The notes below the pieces were generated by a model. The model searched no databases. It was not told where the DNA came from and saw only the letters and a list, made by a program, of their open reading frames with translations. From the NCBI RefSeq assembly GCF_001618385.1, contig NZ_BDCR01000001.1:124001-188000 (forward strand): DNA of 64,000 nucleotides. Direction: 5' to 3'. Source of the DNA: Paludibacter jiangxiensis. GTDB lineage: Bacteria > Bacteroidota > Bacteroidia > Bacteroidales > Paludibacteraceae. The first letter of the stretch is position 1; each line of letters begins with the position of its first letter. Made by a program: the position numbers and the translations under genes. Positions 52,798 to 62,833 of the stretch are shown here, one piece after another.

Positions 52798-55700
52798 TTA
52801 AAAAGTAACATTGAGTCCGAACATCCATGTACGGAAGAATGGATAATAAGTAGGACTTTGGTTATTGCCGACTTCCGGGTCAAACACACTCAATGCTTTG
52901 CTCGATTCCCATACATCGGAGCCGGACACATAAGCGCGAATGGATTGTATGAAAGAAACTTTTAATGGAATATTATATCCCAATTGAATGTTTTTCAAAC
53001 GGATATAGGCACCATTCTGAACCCATCTGTCTGCCGTATGGTAATTGAAGTTGCTGCCTTTATACGGGCGGGCAAAGTAAGCGTCTGTATTTGTAGGAGT
53101 CCAGTAGTCTTCCTGAATTGTCCATGGCATTTGATACGAGTTTGCGTTGATAGCCAATGTACTTGCATCAACAATGAAAGTACGCTGGCCTACGCCCTGA
53201 AAAAGTGCCGATAAATCAAAACCATTCCATTGGATACCCAGGTTTACACCAAAGTTGTAGCGTCCATTGGAATTCCCGAGGTAAACCAGGTCGCCGTGGT
53301 CTGCAGGAGTACCTTTACCTACGCCAATAGTATGGTCAGGAGTGCCTTGTGCCAAGTATTTGGCATCACCCCCGGCAATCATACCGTCATTCCAGCTTTG
53401 GTAACCGGGATGCGCAGTTTTATAGTCAAGGTATTCCTGACGACTGTTCCAGAATCCGTCTGTCTTGTATCCCCAAATCGTGTTCATTGCATAGCCTTCA
53501 ATCAGACGATTGGCACCTTCTTGAATCACATTGTTTCCGGCGTATTTATCCAGACGGTTTTGGCTGTCGTCAATATTAAATCCGACATTGTAACCTACTT
53601 TTCCAATTTTATCTCTCCATTGAAGTGAAACTTCCCATCCCCAGGTTTTCAAAATTCCGGCATTCTGATAAGCAAGATTTTCTGCTTTATATCCAACAAT
53701 GTTACCCACACGTACACGAGCCAACATATCATCGTTGGTTTTCCAATAATAATCACCGGTGAATGTTAAGCGGTTTTTGAACAGACCTAGATCAACACCG
53801 ACATTGGTAGACGTTACGGTTTCCCATGTTACATCATTTGACACCATGTTACCCTGGTAATAGATTGGGTTACTCATAATCTGACCACTGGAGATGGTTC
53901 CGATATAAGGATAATACATGCTATTCAACGCGGTACTATTCCCTAATTGTCCCCACGAAGCACGTAACTTTAAGTTTGAGATGACAGGCACTTTAAAGAA
54001 TGGCTCTTCACTCACTCGCCATCCTCCCGAAACAGAAGGGAATAAACTCCAGCGATTGCCCGGAGCCAAGCGGGAGCTACCATCGTAACGTAACGTACCT
54101 TCCAGTAAATAACGGCCGGCATAATCATAGTTTATCCGTCCGAATAATGAAGCCATTTTCCAGGGCTGCACCGCATCGCTCACGACCGTATTAGTAGCTA
54201 AATCTTTAGCATAGTAATTCAAACTGAAGAAATCGTTACTCAAGAGATTGGAAGCAGAAACAGATATTTGATCCTTGTTATACTGCTCATATGATGCTCC
54301 GGCCAATGCATGAAAAGTATTTTTGTTCAGTTTCAGGTTGTAGTTAACCAAAAGTTCCAGTTTGTCCTGGTAATCGTTGTTCTTAGTTTTAGCCACTCCG
54401 TTCGGATTGTTGATTGGATAAGAGCGCTCAGCTCCATTTCTTGCATTTCCTTTACGGTATGGTTTATCGATTTCCTGACTCCAGAATCCGGATTTACGCG
54501 ATGCATTTAAGTCGACTGTAAGACCCTTTACTAAATCCTTCAAATGTAAGTTCGCATTTCCTGTAAATGCTTTCCACCGGGCTTGAGAAAGACCGCCTTC
54601 TTTTTCTGCTTGTACCGCATTCATTTGCAAATCTGAACTATAAGGGCTTTGAGAATAAAAAGTATCCTCTTCCGGCAGATAAATTGCCTGACGTTGACGC
54701 GCTGTATACAGAGCCTGTAAGATCGTGGTTGCTCCCACTGGGTTTTCGTTGGTTACACTCTCTTCGTAAGATGTAATCAAATTAAAATCAAGATATTTAC
54801 TCAATTCCGTACTCAGCGAAGAGCGTAAATTGGTTCTGTGATAGTCATCAGGCCCATATTTAAGCAACCCGTTCTTTGTATAATAACCTCCTGATACGTA
54901 GTACTTCGTTGCTCCTTGACCTCCACTTACTGTAACAGAATGACTTTGCTGAGTTGTATAGTCCTTTGTACCTTCATTCAACCAGTTGGTCGAAGCATAA
55001 AACTGGTTCCAACGTGTACCGTTTGGCAAGTAATTGAAGTTCGGATTACCGATCCACTCCATTTGTTCGGGGTTGAATTCGTCGGTGCCTCCGGAATTGA
55101 CCTGTGCTACGTTCAGAATAACCTGTTCATCCCAGGACGGCATGCGTTTAGGCATATTGCCCGGAAGGTTAACACCAAAAGAGCCACTGTAGGTTACAGA
55201 TAATTTTCCGGCTTTTCCTTTCTTAGTGGTGACAAGCATTACACCGGCAGCCGCACGAGCTCCATAGATAGAAGCAGCCGCTGCATCTTTTAGGACTGAA
55301 ATCGTTTCGATGTCATCTGGATTCAATAATTTAAGATCGCCTTCCACGCCGTCAATCAGCACAAGCGCGCTTGCATCATTGGCTGATGAAAACCCACGAA
55401 TACGCAATCCGTTAGCTTCATTCCCGGGACGCCCGCTGTTACGCAGCACTGTAATACCCGGCATTTGCCCCTGAAGTGCAGTAAGTGCGTCGGTAGTGGA
55501 TCTGGATGCAATGTCTTTACCCGAAATAGCTTCAACGGCACCTGTCAGGTTTACCTTCTTTTGAACACCATAACCGACGACAACCACTTCGTCCAGTTTT
55601 TTTGTATCTTCAATCAACTTGATGCTGAGAGGAGCACTTCCTTTTGCCTCGACTTCCTGCTTAATGAAGCCGATATACGAGAGCACAAGGATCGCTCTGG

Positions 55701-55899
55701 GATTTGTTTTGATTGTGAACTGCCCGTTCATATCTGTAACCGTTCCAGTAGTAGTTCCCTTAATAACAACAGAAACACCTACAAGAGGTTCGCCGCCTGC
55801 ATCACGGACAACCCCCTTGACGGAAGCTTCCTGAGCATAAATTGTGCCGAACAGACAGCACAACAACAGTAAGATTAGATTTTGTCTGATTTTCCTCAT
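52798..55899 (-). CDS. SusC/RagA family TonB-dependent glycan transporter
   Basis: 1033 aa with signal peptide (cleavage after TIYAQ, about residue 22). In order: carboxypeptidase-regulatory-like domain (VKGVVRDAGGEPLVGVSVVI), the TonB-box region (VVVGYGVQKKVNLTGAV), the plug (RSTTDALTALQGQMPGITVL, SVLKDAAAASIYGARAAAGV), and a 22-strand barrel ending RTWMFGLNVTF. With SusD it imports oligosaccharides across the outer membrane. First gene of the PUL operon, preceded by a 710-bp gap; the regulator gene lies beyond on the same strand. Confidence 0.95.
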   Translation of the reverse strand: MRKIRQNLILLLLCCLFGTIYAQEASVKGVVRDAGGEPLVGVSVVIKGTTTGTVTDMNGQFTIKTNPRAILVLSYIGFIKQEVEAKGSAPLSIKLIEDTKKLDEVVVVGYGVQKKVNLTGAVEAISGKDIASRSTTDALTALQGQMPGITVLRNSGRPGNEANGLRIRGFSSANDASALVLIDGVEGDLKLLNPDDIETISVLKDAAAASIYGARAAAGVMLVTTKKGKAGKLSVTYSGSFGVNLPGNMPKRMPSWDEQVILNVAQVNSGGTDEFNPEQMEWIGNPNFNYLPNGTRWNQFYASTNWLNEGTKDYTTQQSHSVTVSGGQGATKYYVSGGYYTKNGLLKYGPDDYHRTNLRSSLSTELSKYLDFNLITSYEESVTNENPVGATTILQALYTARQRQAIYLPEEDTFYSQSPYSSDLQMNAVQAEKEGGLSQARWKAFTGNANLHLKDLVKGLTVDLNASRKSGFWSQEIDKPYRKGNARNGAERSYPINNPNGVAKTKNNDYQDKLELLVNYNLKLNKNTFHALAGASYEQYNKDQISVSASNLLSNDFFSLNYYAKDLATNTVVSDAVQPWKMASLFGRINYDYAGRYLLEGTLRYDGSSRLAPGNRWSLFPSVSGGWRVSEEPFFKVPVISNLKLRASWGQLGNSTALNSMYYPYIGTISSGQIMSNPIYYQGNMVSNDVTWETVTSTNVGVDLGLFKNRLTFTGDYYWKTNDDMLARVRVGNIVGYKAENLAYQNAGILKTWGWEVSLQWRDKIGKVGYNVGFNIDDSQNRLDKYAGNNVIQEGANRLIEGYAMNTIWGYKTDGFWNSRQEYLDYKTAHPGYQSWNDGMIAGGDAKYLAQGTPDHTIGVGKGTPADHGDLVYLGNSNGRYNFGVNLGIQWNGFDLSALFQGVGQRTFIVDASTLAINANSYQMPWTIQEDYWTPTNTDAYFARPYKGSNFNYHTADRWVQNGAYIRLKNIQLGYNIPLKVSFIQSIRAYVSGSDVWESSKALSVFDPEVGNNQSPTYYPFFRTWMFGLNVTF

Positions 55900-56609
55900 G
55901 TTTACAATTTTAAGTCATTAACTAACATTGGATCATTTCTCATAAATTAATTTCAATTGAAAAGTATTTATCACACATACCGTGTATTACTTTGGACTTA
56001 ATCAACCTTGACGCACATATGGACGTCATCTGAAAAGGAAACTTATTCTGTCAATGAGAAAGGAATCTTGGCTACATGTTTGTACGGCATGCAGAAGGAA
56101 GGAACCAAAAGAGGCAGAATAGCAGTTACATAATTCCATCCGGAGAGTACAAGGTTTCTCATGAAAAAAGACATTCAGGTTGGCCAAATCAGAATGCTCC
56201 AGCAGGAGCAAATGGACGGACACATCTCACTGATTTCAGCGAGTGCCTGTTTCTAAATTTCCGGCTGCAAAAATAGAGGGAAGATGTGGAAGGGAAGGCA
56301 TAATTACCCACGACAAAAACACGTATACCGGGTACAAAAAAACACAACAACAATACGACATTAAAATTTTACAACTTACAAAATCAACTATTTACAATTT
56401 ATTTTAACACAACAAACACCCACACGAACATTCTGACTATTTCGTATCCGGCAAAAAGTAACTATAAGAGATTTTTCAGACTAAGCATTACGAGATGAGA
56501 CCGTAAAAGAAGAAAAACGGACATGAAACGTGCAACAATCTTGCGTTGACACCAACAAAAAATGCCACCTGATAACAGCGGCATTTTTTATTACTAAATA
56601 AACAATAAC
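55900..56609. promoter_or_regulatory. Long susC upstream region
   Basis: A 710-bp gap on the regulator side of susC. The best minus-strand -7 box is TATTTTTG (56268-56275), without a clear -33, implying a ~370-nt 5' UTR. The transcribed part can form hairpins: GCTCC-TGCT-GGAGC near 56200-56213 and CTCGCTGA/TCAGTGAG near 56224-56243. The lack of a good -33 fits an activator-dependent promoter. A 65-aa minus-strand frame (56026-56223) has no protein-like character. Confidence 0.4.
56557..56589. terminator. Terminator of the sensor-regulator gene
   Basis: Perfect 10-bp stem AAAAAATGCC (56557-56566) and GGCATTTTTT (56580-56589), with A and T runs on both sides. It isolates the regulator from the susC operon. 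Confidence 0.85.
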
Positions 56610-59456
56610 TTACAGCTTACTTAAGAAGTCACGCAGATTTTCGTCCCTTTCCATCCCAAATTTTTTTCTCAATCTGTAGCGAACGGTCTCCACGCTACGA
56701 GGCGAAATATTGAGCAAAGAGGCAATTTCCTTCGAAAGCAGATCCATTTTCAGATATACACACATTTTCCGTTCGCTGTAGGTAAGTTCGGGATACTGAT
56801 CCGTCAATTTCTGCAGAAACCCGTTGTTGACATAATCGAAATTCTGTTCAAACTTCTTCCAGTCCTCGTCGTGCTGCATATTTTGATCAATCTTACCAGA
56901 GAGAGCTAAGAGGCGTTTCTTCATATGAACGTTTTCCTGTTCTGGTATTGCCGTAGATATTTTTAGCAAGTCGCTTTTCAGATCCTGTAGCATTTCGTTT
57001 TTGCTCACAAAATTGAGCATAACATTAGACAACTCACGACTTTTATGCATTAAATCACTTTCCAACTGTTCGCTTTTCAAGTTAATAATCTCTTTTTCCC
57101 GCTCCATTTCCAGTCTGCGAAATTCCTCTTCACGAGCTGCAAGTTCTGCCTGTTGCCGCGCTTCAATTTGCCGGCTATGACGCCGTATTCTTCTTTTATC
57201 AAGAGTAACCAAATATCTGCCTGCAACATAAAGCAGTATCAAATAAATAATATAAGCCCACCACGAACGATACCAGGGAGGCCTGACCCTGAAAACAAAC
57301 TCATCAACAGCAATCTGACCGTTAGCTGTGCGGGCTTTCACCTTAAATGTATATTCGCCCTCGTGCAAAGCGGTATATTCTTTCGTCGTTCCATGACTCC
57401 AGGGCGACCAGTCATCATAACCTTCGAGCTTATACGAATACTCTACTCCCGAACTAAGCAAATAATCGACCACTCCAAACTCAAACCGGAGAGAATTGTA
57501 TCTATACGAAATTTTTGGCATCATCTTTTCGGCGCCAAAAGAGGCTGAATAAAGAAGAGAATCATAACGCGATAACACTACACGGTTGACTTTCAGAAAG
57601 AGGTTTGCCTGAGCAGACTGTTTCTTTTGAAATTGTGCCATATAAAACCCTTTTTCACTGGCAATCAGCGCGGACAGACCAGACAACGGATAAACCATTT
57701 CATAGCCCTCCTTCAGTTCCAGCCCTCCTTTTATATTGTCGCAAAGCCGACCCTGAGGAGTGTATAGATTCAGCTGACTTTCAGACAGAGTCCACACATT
57801 GCCAAACGATTCAGCCAACCGCTTGATGCCCGGTTGAAAGTATTTATTGAAGCTTCCTACACCATTATCCGGCTCCATTCTATCACGTTTCCCATTGTAA
57901 CGATAAACGCCGTTTGGAGTTATAAATAGAATTTTCCCTCCAATTTTTTCAATTCCCACTTTCTGGTTCGACGGCAGGCCTTCGTTAAATCCGTAGCTTT
58001 TAACACGTAGAAGTGTCACGCCATCGGCAGCCAGTTGCAATCTTATTATTCCTTTCTGGTCATGACTAACCCAGACTCCATACCGATCTTCTTCAAAGAA
58101 TTTAGTCGATTCGTAAAATCCCTTGATACGGCTCAGTTTGGTCCAATGCCCATCTTGTTTCCACAACACAAACATGCCACTGTAACAACCTATCAACACG
58201 CGATCCGACTTTTCCGAAAGTTTACACGACCAGGCACCTCCCGTATCGAAACTACTTTCAATATGGTCTCCATTAAGAATAAACACTCCTTTGTCATGAG
58301 AGCAAAATATTTTATTTTCAATCACATTCAGATCCCACACCTGCCCGTTAAGACTGCTTATAGAATTGAGTTTTAGCGAATATGGTGAAACAGCAATCGG
58401 CCATGAGGTATAATAAAGACCTTCGTTAGTCCCCAGATAAACATGATTTCCAAGCAGTTTGGCCGTATATCCAACTCCGTAAAAATTAGGCGAAGAATAC
58501 AAGGTTGAAAGTGCACCACTCAATCGCAACGTACTGATTCCCCGATTGAGCCCCATCCACAGATTTTCGGACATATCAAAACTCATGCTCAATACGGTAT
58601 TGTCCTGCAAGCCGTTATTCATATTTGAAAAAGTAACGGCTTTACCTTGCCGGTTAAGAATAGCAACACCATTACGGATAGTCCCGATCGCTATAAAACC
58701 AGGTGAGACGGCACAACAAAATAGTTCGTTCTCACGGATAAAAGCGTCAATTTCTGTATTAAACTTCTTAAGCGAATCGTTTTCATAAATAAACAGTCCG
58801 TCGTTAGAGGTGGCAATCAAAAGCTGATTTGCAGACAACGGAATCAACGAACGAATCCGTTTTCCAACAAGCTGTTCACAGTTTTTGGCCATACTAAAGC
58901 GGTTCCCCAACAACATAAACAACCCTTTTTTAGTCCCGGTGTAAATTACTCCATTGAACAAGACCGAGCAATCGAGTTTCATTCCGGCATCAATGTAACT
59001 CACAGCATTTCCGGTTTGTTTAATCAACACTCCGTCAGTCTGGTAATAAATTACCTGATCCGACTGAAAAATATTCCACACGTTTCCAAAAGAACCCTTT
59101 TGCCGAATTACATTTCTGGAAATGGAGTGATATTGCTGTCGTCCCGACTTATCGGCTTCAAAGTATCCGAACTCGGCAATACCGCCCACATAGAGTCGCT
59201 TGCCGGGCACCATCATCATACTTCTCACATTATCGTTCGGCACCACATAACGGTTCCAGCTCTGCCCGTTATATTCCAGCAGGCCCTTGTTATTAGCCAC
59301 ATAGATCCAGCCATTTACACCCTGTCTGATTTGCCAGCTCTGCGAACCTGCCTTATACTGTTGTCGTGTAAAATTGGTTACCGGATAGCTCCATTGGGGG
59401 AAAAGAGAAAATGGAATAACTAACAAAAAAAGAGATAGTATGATGTGCTTTTTCAT
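56610..59456 (-). CDS. Membrane-anchored PUL sensor-regulator (beta-propeller, Y_Y_Y, LuxR-type HTH)
   Basis: 948 aa. Signal peptide at 1-21; periplasmic region of two-component-regulator propeller repeats (about 30-620); triple-tyrosine domain around SYRYNSLRFEFGVVDYLLSS to about 727; one membrane helix (about 731-750, SWWAYIIYLILLYVAGRYLV); a cytoplasmic coiled coil (about 755-835); and a LuxR/GerE-type HTH at the end (ELTYSERKMCVYLKMDLLSK, EIASLLNISPRSVETVRYRL). No histidine kinase or receiver domain is present, so sensing and DNA binding are in one membrane-tethered chain, as in SusR-type regulators. Likely activates the adjacent PUL on binding a periplasmic oligosaccharide. Confidence 0.9.
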   Translation of the reverse strand: MKKHIILSLFLLVIPFSLFPQWSYPVTNFTRQQYKAGSQSWQIRQGVNGWIYVANNKGLLEYNGQSWNRYVVPNDNVRSMMMVPGKRLYVGGIAEFGYFEADKSGRQQYHSISRNVIRQKGSFGNVWNIFQSDQVIYYQTDGVLIKQTGNAVSYIDAGMKLDCSVLFNGVIYTGTKKGLFMLLGNRFSMAKNCEQLVGKRIRSLIPLSANQLLIATSNDGLFIYENDSLKKFNTEIDAFIRENELFCCAVSPGFIAIGTIRNGVAILNRQGKAVTFSNMNNGLQDNTVLSMSFDMSENLWMGLNRGISTLRLSGALSTLYSSPNFYGVGYTAKLLGNHVYLGTNEGLYYTSWPIAVSPYSLKLNSISSLNGQVWDLNVIENKIFCSHDKGVFILNGDHIESSFDTGGAWSCKLSEKSDRVLIGCYSGMFVLWKQDGHWTKLSRIKGFYESTKFFEEDRYGVWVSHDQKGIIRLQLAADGVTLLRVKSYGFNEGLPSNQKVGIEKIGGKILFITPNGVYRYNGKRDRMEPDNGVGSFNKYFQPGIKRLAESFGNVWTLSESQLNLYTPQGRLCDNIKGGLELKEGYEMVYPLSGLSALIASEKGFYMAQFQKKQSAQANLFLKVNRVVLSRYDSLLYSASFGAEKMMPKISYRYNSLRFEFGVVDYLLSSGVEYSYKLEGYDDWSPWSHGTTKEYTALHEGEYTFKVKARTANGQIAVDEFVFRVRPPWYRSWWAYIIYLILLYVAGRYLVTLDKRRIRRHSRQIEARQQAELAAREEEFRRLEMEREKEIINLKSEQLESDLMHKSRELSNVMLNFVSKNEMLQDLKSDLLKISTAIPEQENVHMKKRLLALSGKIDQNMQHDEDWKKFEQNFDYVNNGFLQKLTDQYPELTYSERKMCVYLKMDLLSKEIASLLNISPRSVETVRYRLRKKFGMERDENLRDFLSKL

Positions 59457-59848
59457 GTTTCTGACTCAAGATTGACTCAACAATTGTAAAATTATTTTCC
59501 TGAAAACTGAAAATCAATCGATTTCACTCTCAAGACAAGGGTGCAAAGATAATAAATTTACAACGAGGTGGCGATGTCGCGTGGACGACACGAAAACAAA
59601 AAAAGGTTTGATTAGCGGGCGTTTTTATTCCCATAATAACACAAAACAAACTTAATTTTTGCCTGTTTTAGATAATTTATGCAGTCTCAAATCACTTTTC
59701 ACCCCACTGCAAAGCTCTTTCTATTTTACTATACGTCAGTTAATAACAGCATTTTCGTTCCTTTTGAAAAGAATACAAGTTAAAAGCATGCAAAAAGCTT
59801 TGAAGTTTCATATTTTTTGTATCTTTGTAAACTATTTTCTTATATCAT
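59457..59848. other. Divergent intergenic region, regulator / lrp
   Basis: 392 AT-rich bases. A minus-strand -7 box TATCTTTG (59544-59551) lies 87 nt before the regulator start; a plus-strand -7 box TATCTTTG (59820-59827), with TTTG at 59799-59802 (17-bp spacer), lies 21 nt before the lrp start. No gene seen between. Confidence 0.5.
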
Positions 59849-60313
59849 ATGGAAAAAATAGACAACCTAGATCGCAAAATATTAGAAATCATCACGCAAA
59901 ATGCACGGACTCCATTCAAGGATGTAGCCGAAGAATGTGATGTTTCGCGCGCAGCCATTCACCAACGTGTGCAAAGGCTGATAGATATGAAAGTAATAAC
60001 CGGTTCCGGATATTATGTTGATCCCCGAGCACTTGGTTATAGCATGTGTACCTATATCGGAATTACTCTCGAAAAAGGTTCCATGTACAAAGAGGTGGTG
60101 CCAAAATTAGAGACAATTCCTGAAATTGTAGAATGCACCTACACCCTCGGACCGTACTCGCTTCTTATAAAAATGTATGCAAAAAATCCCGAACATCTTC
60201 TTGAATTGCTCAACGGACGCATTCAGGAAATCGACGGCATTGTTGCTACCGAAACTCTCACGGTACTGGATCAGCGCATACTGCGCCAAATCCCGATATT
60301 AACCGAAGAGTAA
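59849..60313 (+). CDS. Lrp/AsnC family transcriptional regulator
   Basis: 154 aa, the standard length. N-terminal winged HTH (about 4-55: NLDRKILEIITQNARTPFKD, VAEECDVSRAAIHQRVQRLI), then a RAM effector domain (about 65-150: SMCTYIGITLEKGSMYKEVV, YTLGPYSLLIKMYAKNPEHL). Such proteins are feast/famine regulators binding amino acids. No amino-acid gene is adjacent, so its targets are elsewhere or global. A terminator follows. Confidence 0.93.
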   Translation: MEKIDNLDRKILEIITQNARTPFKDVAEECDVSRAAIHQRVQRLIDMKVITGSGYYVDPRALGYSMCTYIGITLEKGSMYKEVVPKLETIPEIVECTYTLGPYSLLIKMYAKNPEHLLELLNGRIQEIDGIVATETLTVLDQRILRQIPILTEE

Positions 60314-60332
60314 CTTTTGACGACGCAAATTA

Positions 60333-60370
60333 CAACCCTGTCTGACTTAGTCCGGCAGGGTTGTTCGTTT
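60333..60370 (+). terminator. Terminator of the lrp gene
   Basis: Stem CAACCCTG (60333-60340) and CAGGGTTG (60356-60363) with partly pairing interior, then TTCGTTTT. Confidence 0.75.
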
Positions 60371-60448
60371 TAAATGCAATTGGAAACGTTTGCAGAGGCG
60401 CTCATCGCTTTTCAATCAGGACAACAATCTAAATAGCTCAAATTGTTC

Positions 60449-60456
60449 TATATTTG
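60449..60456 (+). promoter_or_regulatory. -7 box of the GH13 gene
   Basis: TATATTTG 33 nt before the ATG at 60489. A flanking inverted repeat, ACAAT (60424-60428) and ATTGT (60442-60446), overlaps the -33 region and could be an operator. No -33 TTTG at standard spacing. Confidence 0.45.
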
Positions 60457-60488
60457 ACCCCTATCAATTTTCCAACATTACCTAATCT

Positions 60489-62339
60489 ATGTACAAATCC
60501 ATTTTTGTTGTCTGCCTACTTGCAATCTCAACAACCATTCTGAATGCACAAATTGAACGCGTCGAACCTGCCTTTTGGTGGGTTGGAATGAAAAATCCAA
60601 AACTACAACTGCTGATTCACGGAAAAGATATTTCCAAAAATCAGGTTTCGATCAGTTATCCCGGAGTTAAAATCATCAAAGTCAACAAGGTTGAAAACCC
60701 CAATTACCTTTTTGTTGATCTGACCATCGACTCTAAAACAGCCAAAGCCGGCAAATTGAATATTAGTTTGAAACAAAACGGAAGAACAGAAGCGACTTAC
60801 ACGTACGAACTAAAAAAACGCAAAGCCGGCTCGGCAAACCGACAGGGCTTCACCTCTTCCGATGTGGTTTACCTACTGATGCCCGACCGTTTTGCCAATG
60901 GAGATCCTACTAACGACAATGTGGCTTCTCAACCAGAAAAAGCCAACCGCACCATCGACTACGGTCGCCATGGCGGAGACATCAAAGGCATTGAGGATCA
61001 TCTTGACTACATCAAACAACTGGGTGCAACTGCCATCTGGAGCACGCCGTTACTTGAAAACAATTATACACAATACACGTATCACGGTTATGCCATCAGC
61101 GACTTTTACAAAATTGACCCGCGTTACGGAAGCAACGACGATTTTGCAAAGCTGGTAGCCGCAGGGCATCAGAAAGGTCTGAAAACCATTATGGACATGG
61201 TCTCTAACCATGGTGGAATCGGAGCCTGGTGGATGAAAGACCTGCCGATGACAGACTGGATTCATCAGTGGCCGACATTTACGCGAAGCAACCACAAAGC
61301 AATCACAACCAAAGACATACACACCGCACAATGCGATCTGAAATTGGATCAGGAAGGATGGTTCGACACCACCATGCCCGACATGAACCAAAACAACCCC
61401 TATTTTTGGACCTATTATATTCAGAATAATATCTGGTGGATCGAATTTGCCGATTTGGACGGCATTCGTATGGATACGTATCCTTACAACGACCGCAACG
61501 CCATGGCAAAATGGGCAAAAGCTATTCTCGAAGAATACCCCCATTTCAACCTTGTGGGCGAAACATGGCAACACAGTTCGGAAGACATTGCCTTTTGGCA
61601 GAAAGATGCAGTAAACTCTCTACACTACAATTCTTATTTGCCTACTCCAATGGATTTCGTAATGAATGACGCTCTTTCAACCTGTTTCAATGAACAAGGC
61701 AATGGATGGAATGAACAAGGGATGAATAAACTATACAATACCATTGCAAAAGATTACCTTTTCGCCAATCCGAATAACCTCTTCATTTTTGCCGAGAACC
61801 ACGACACGCAACGCTACAACAACACCTTGAAAGGCGATCTTGATAAATATAAGATGGCAATGTCGTTTTTAATGACTACAAGAGGAATTCCCCAAATATA
61901 TTATGGCACAGAAATAGGAATGACCGGCGACAAAAATAAAGGTGACGGCGATATCCGTCGTGATTTTCCCGGAGGATGGGCAGGTGACAGTATCAATGCT
62001 TTTATTCCACAGGGAAGAACTCAATTCCAGAAAAGCTACTATGATTTCACATCAAAGTTGCTCAACTGGCGCAAAAGCAAGGAGGTAATTCATACCGGAA
62101 AACTGTTGCATTATGTTCCTGAAAACGATATTTATGTCTATTTCCGCTATAACGACAAAGAAACCATTATGGTTATTCTCAACAACAACGACAACGAACA
62201 AAACCTCAAAACAGATCGGTTTGTTGAAGGAATTAAAAGCCACCAAGAAGGAACAGACGTGATTACCGGAACAAAATATCTTTTGGCCAACACAATCACC
62301 CTCCCCAAAAAGTCAGCTTTAATATTGGAACTAAAATAA
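60489..62339 (+). CDS. GH13 alpha-amylase family enzyme, neopullulanase/cyclomaltodextrinase (SusA-like)
   Basis: 616 aa with signal peptide (cleavage after ILNAQ, about residue 21), so periplasmic. N-terminal cyclomaltodextrinase-N beta domain (about 22-110), GH13 barrel (about 125-530) with all four conserved regions: DMVSNH, DGIRMDTYPY (nucleophile Asp329), VGETW (acid/base Glu358) and FAENHDT (Asp439); C-terminal beta domain to 616. Degrades cyclic or linear alpha-1,4/1,6 glucans, like SusA of the starch utilisation system. It stands alone with its own -7 box and terminator; no susB or starch-type susC is seen. Confidence 0.92.
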   Translation: MYKSIFVVCLLAISTTILNAQIERVEPAFWWVGMKNPKLQLLIHGKDISKNQVSISYPGVKIIKVNKVENPNYLFVDLTIDSKTAKAGKLNISLKQNGRTEATYTYELKKRKAGSANRQGFTSSDVVYLLMPDRFANGDPTNDNVASQPEKANRTIDYGRHGGDIKGIEDHLDYIKQLGATAIWSTPLLENNYTQYTYHGYAISDFYKIDPRYGSNDDFAKLVAAGHQKGLKTIMDMVSNHGGIGAWWMKDLPMTDWIHQWPTFTRSNHKAITTKDIHTAQCDLKLDQEGWFDTTMPDMNQNNPYFWTYYIQNNIWWIEFADLDGIRMDTYPYNDRNAMAKWAKAILEEYPHFNLVGETWQHSSEDIAFWQKDAVNSLHYNSYLPTPMDFVMNDALSTCFNEQGNGWNEQGMNKLYNTIAKDYLFANPNNLFIFAENHDTQRYNNTLKGDLDKYKMAMSFLMTTRGIPQIYYGTEIGMTGDKNKGDGDIRRDFPGGWAGDSINAFIPQGRTQFQKSYYDFTSKLLNWRKSKEVIHTGKLLHYVPENDIYVYFRYNDKETIMVILNNNDNEQNLKTDRFVEGIKSHQEGTDVITGTKYLLANTITLPKKSALILELK

Positions 62340-62363
62340 CAGCAAAACAAACTCGTAAATAAG

Positions 62364-62397
62364 AAAGCAGGAACCGGTTTCGGTTTCTGCTTTTTGT
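62364..62397 (+). terminator. Terminator of the GH13 gene
   Basis: Stem AAAGCAGGAACC (62364-62375) and GGTTTCTGCTTT (62382-62393), then T-rich tail. Confidence 0.85.
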
Positions 62398-62833
62398 TTA
62401 TACGCCTCAACACTTTTACCTCACTCCAATCCGGACTCATCCATTTCTTTCGTTATTTTTTCCTCCTAACTACCTATCTCTCATCCGAAAACAAAACAAC
62501 AGACACGCTAGCACACAAAAAACAATAACAAGGGCTTCCCTTGTGAAAAACCTAAGTACTTAACAAACAGATTAATAAACACAACAAACAATAAATCAAG
62601 CATATAATTGAACAATAAAAATATTTTTTCAAACATAAACCCCTCATTATGAAATAAAATATCTATATTTCGCTCGATTTATTTAACAAAATATATCTTG
62701 ATAAAATAGTTTTGGTAGGGATGTTTATCTTAACACACCGACCAAAAAGGGATCAGAAAAACACACTTTTCATCTTCTTCTGTAAATACACAGACGATAG
62801 ATTGTTCGCGTTCAATTACTAACCTTAAAGTTG
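62398..62833. other. AT-rich intergenic region before the TonB receptor
   Basis: About 435 bases, strongly A/T-rich from 62510 onward. A -7 box TAGTTTTG (62707-62714) lies 120 nt before the ATG; -33 not clear. No gene or structured RNA recognised. Confidence 0.5.

Noticed and set aside
52733-52828. N-terminal extension of SusD
   Set aside because: Overlaps the susC end and hides a perfect lipoprotein signal starting at 52732.
56026-56223. 65-codon minus-strand frame in the susC upstream gap
   Set aside because: No signal, domain or credible composition; more likely leader RNA.
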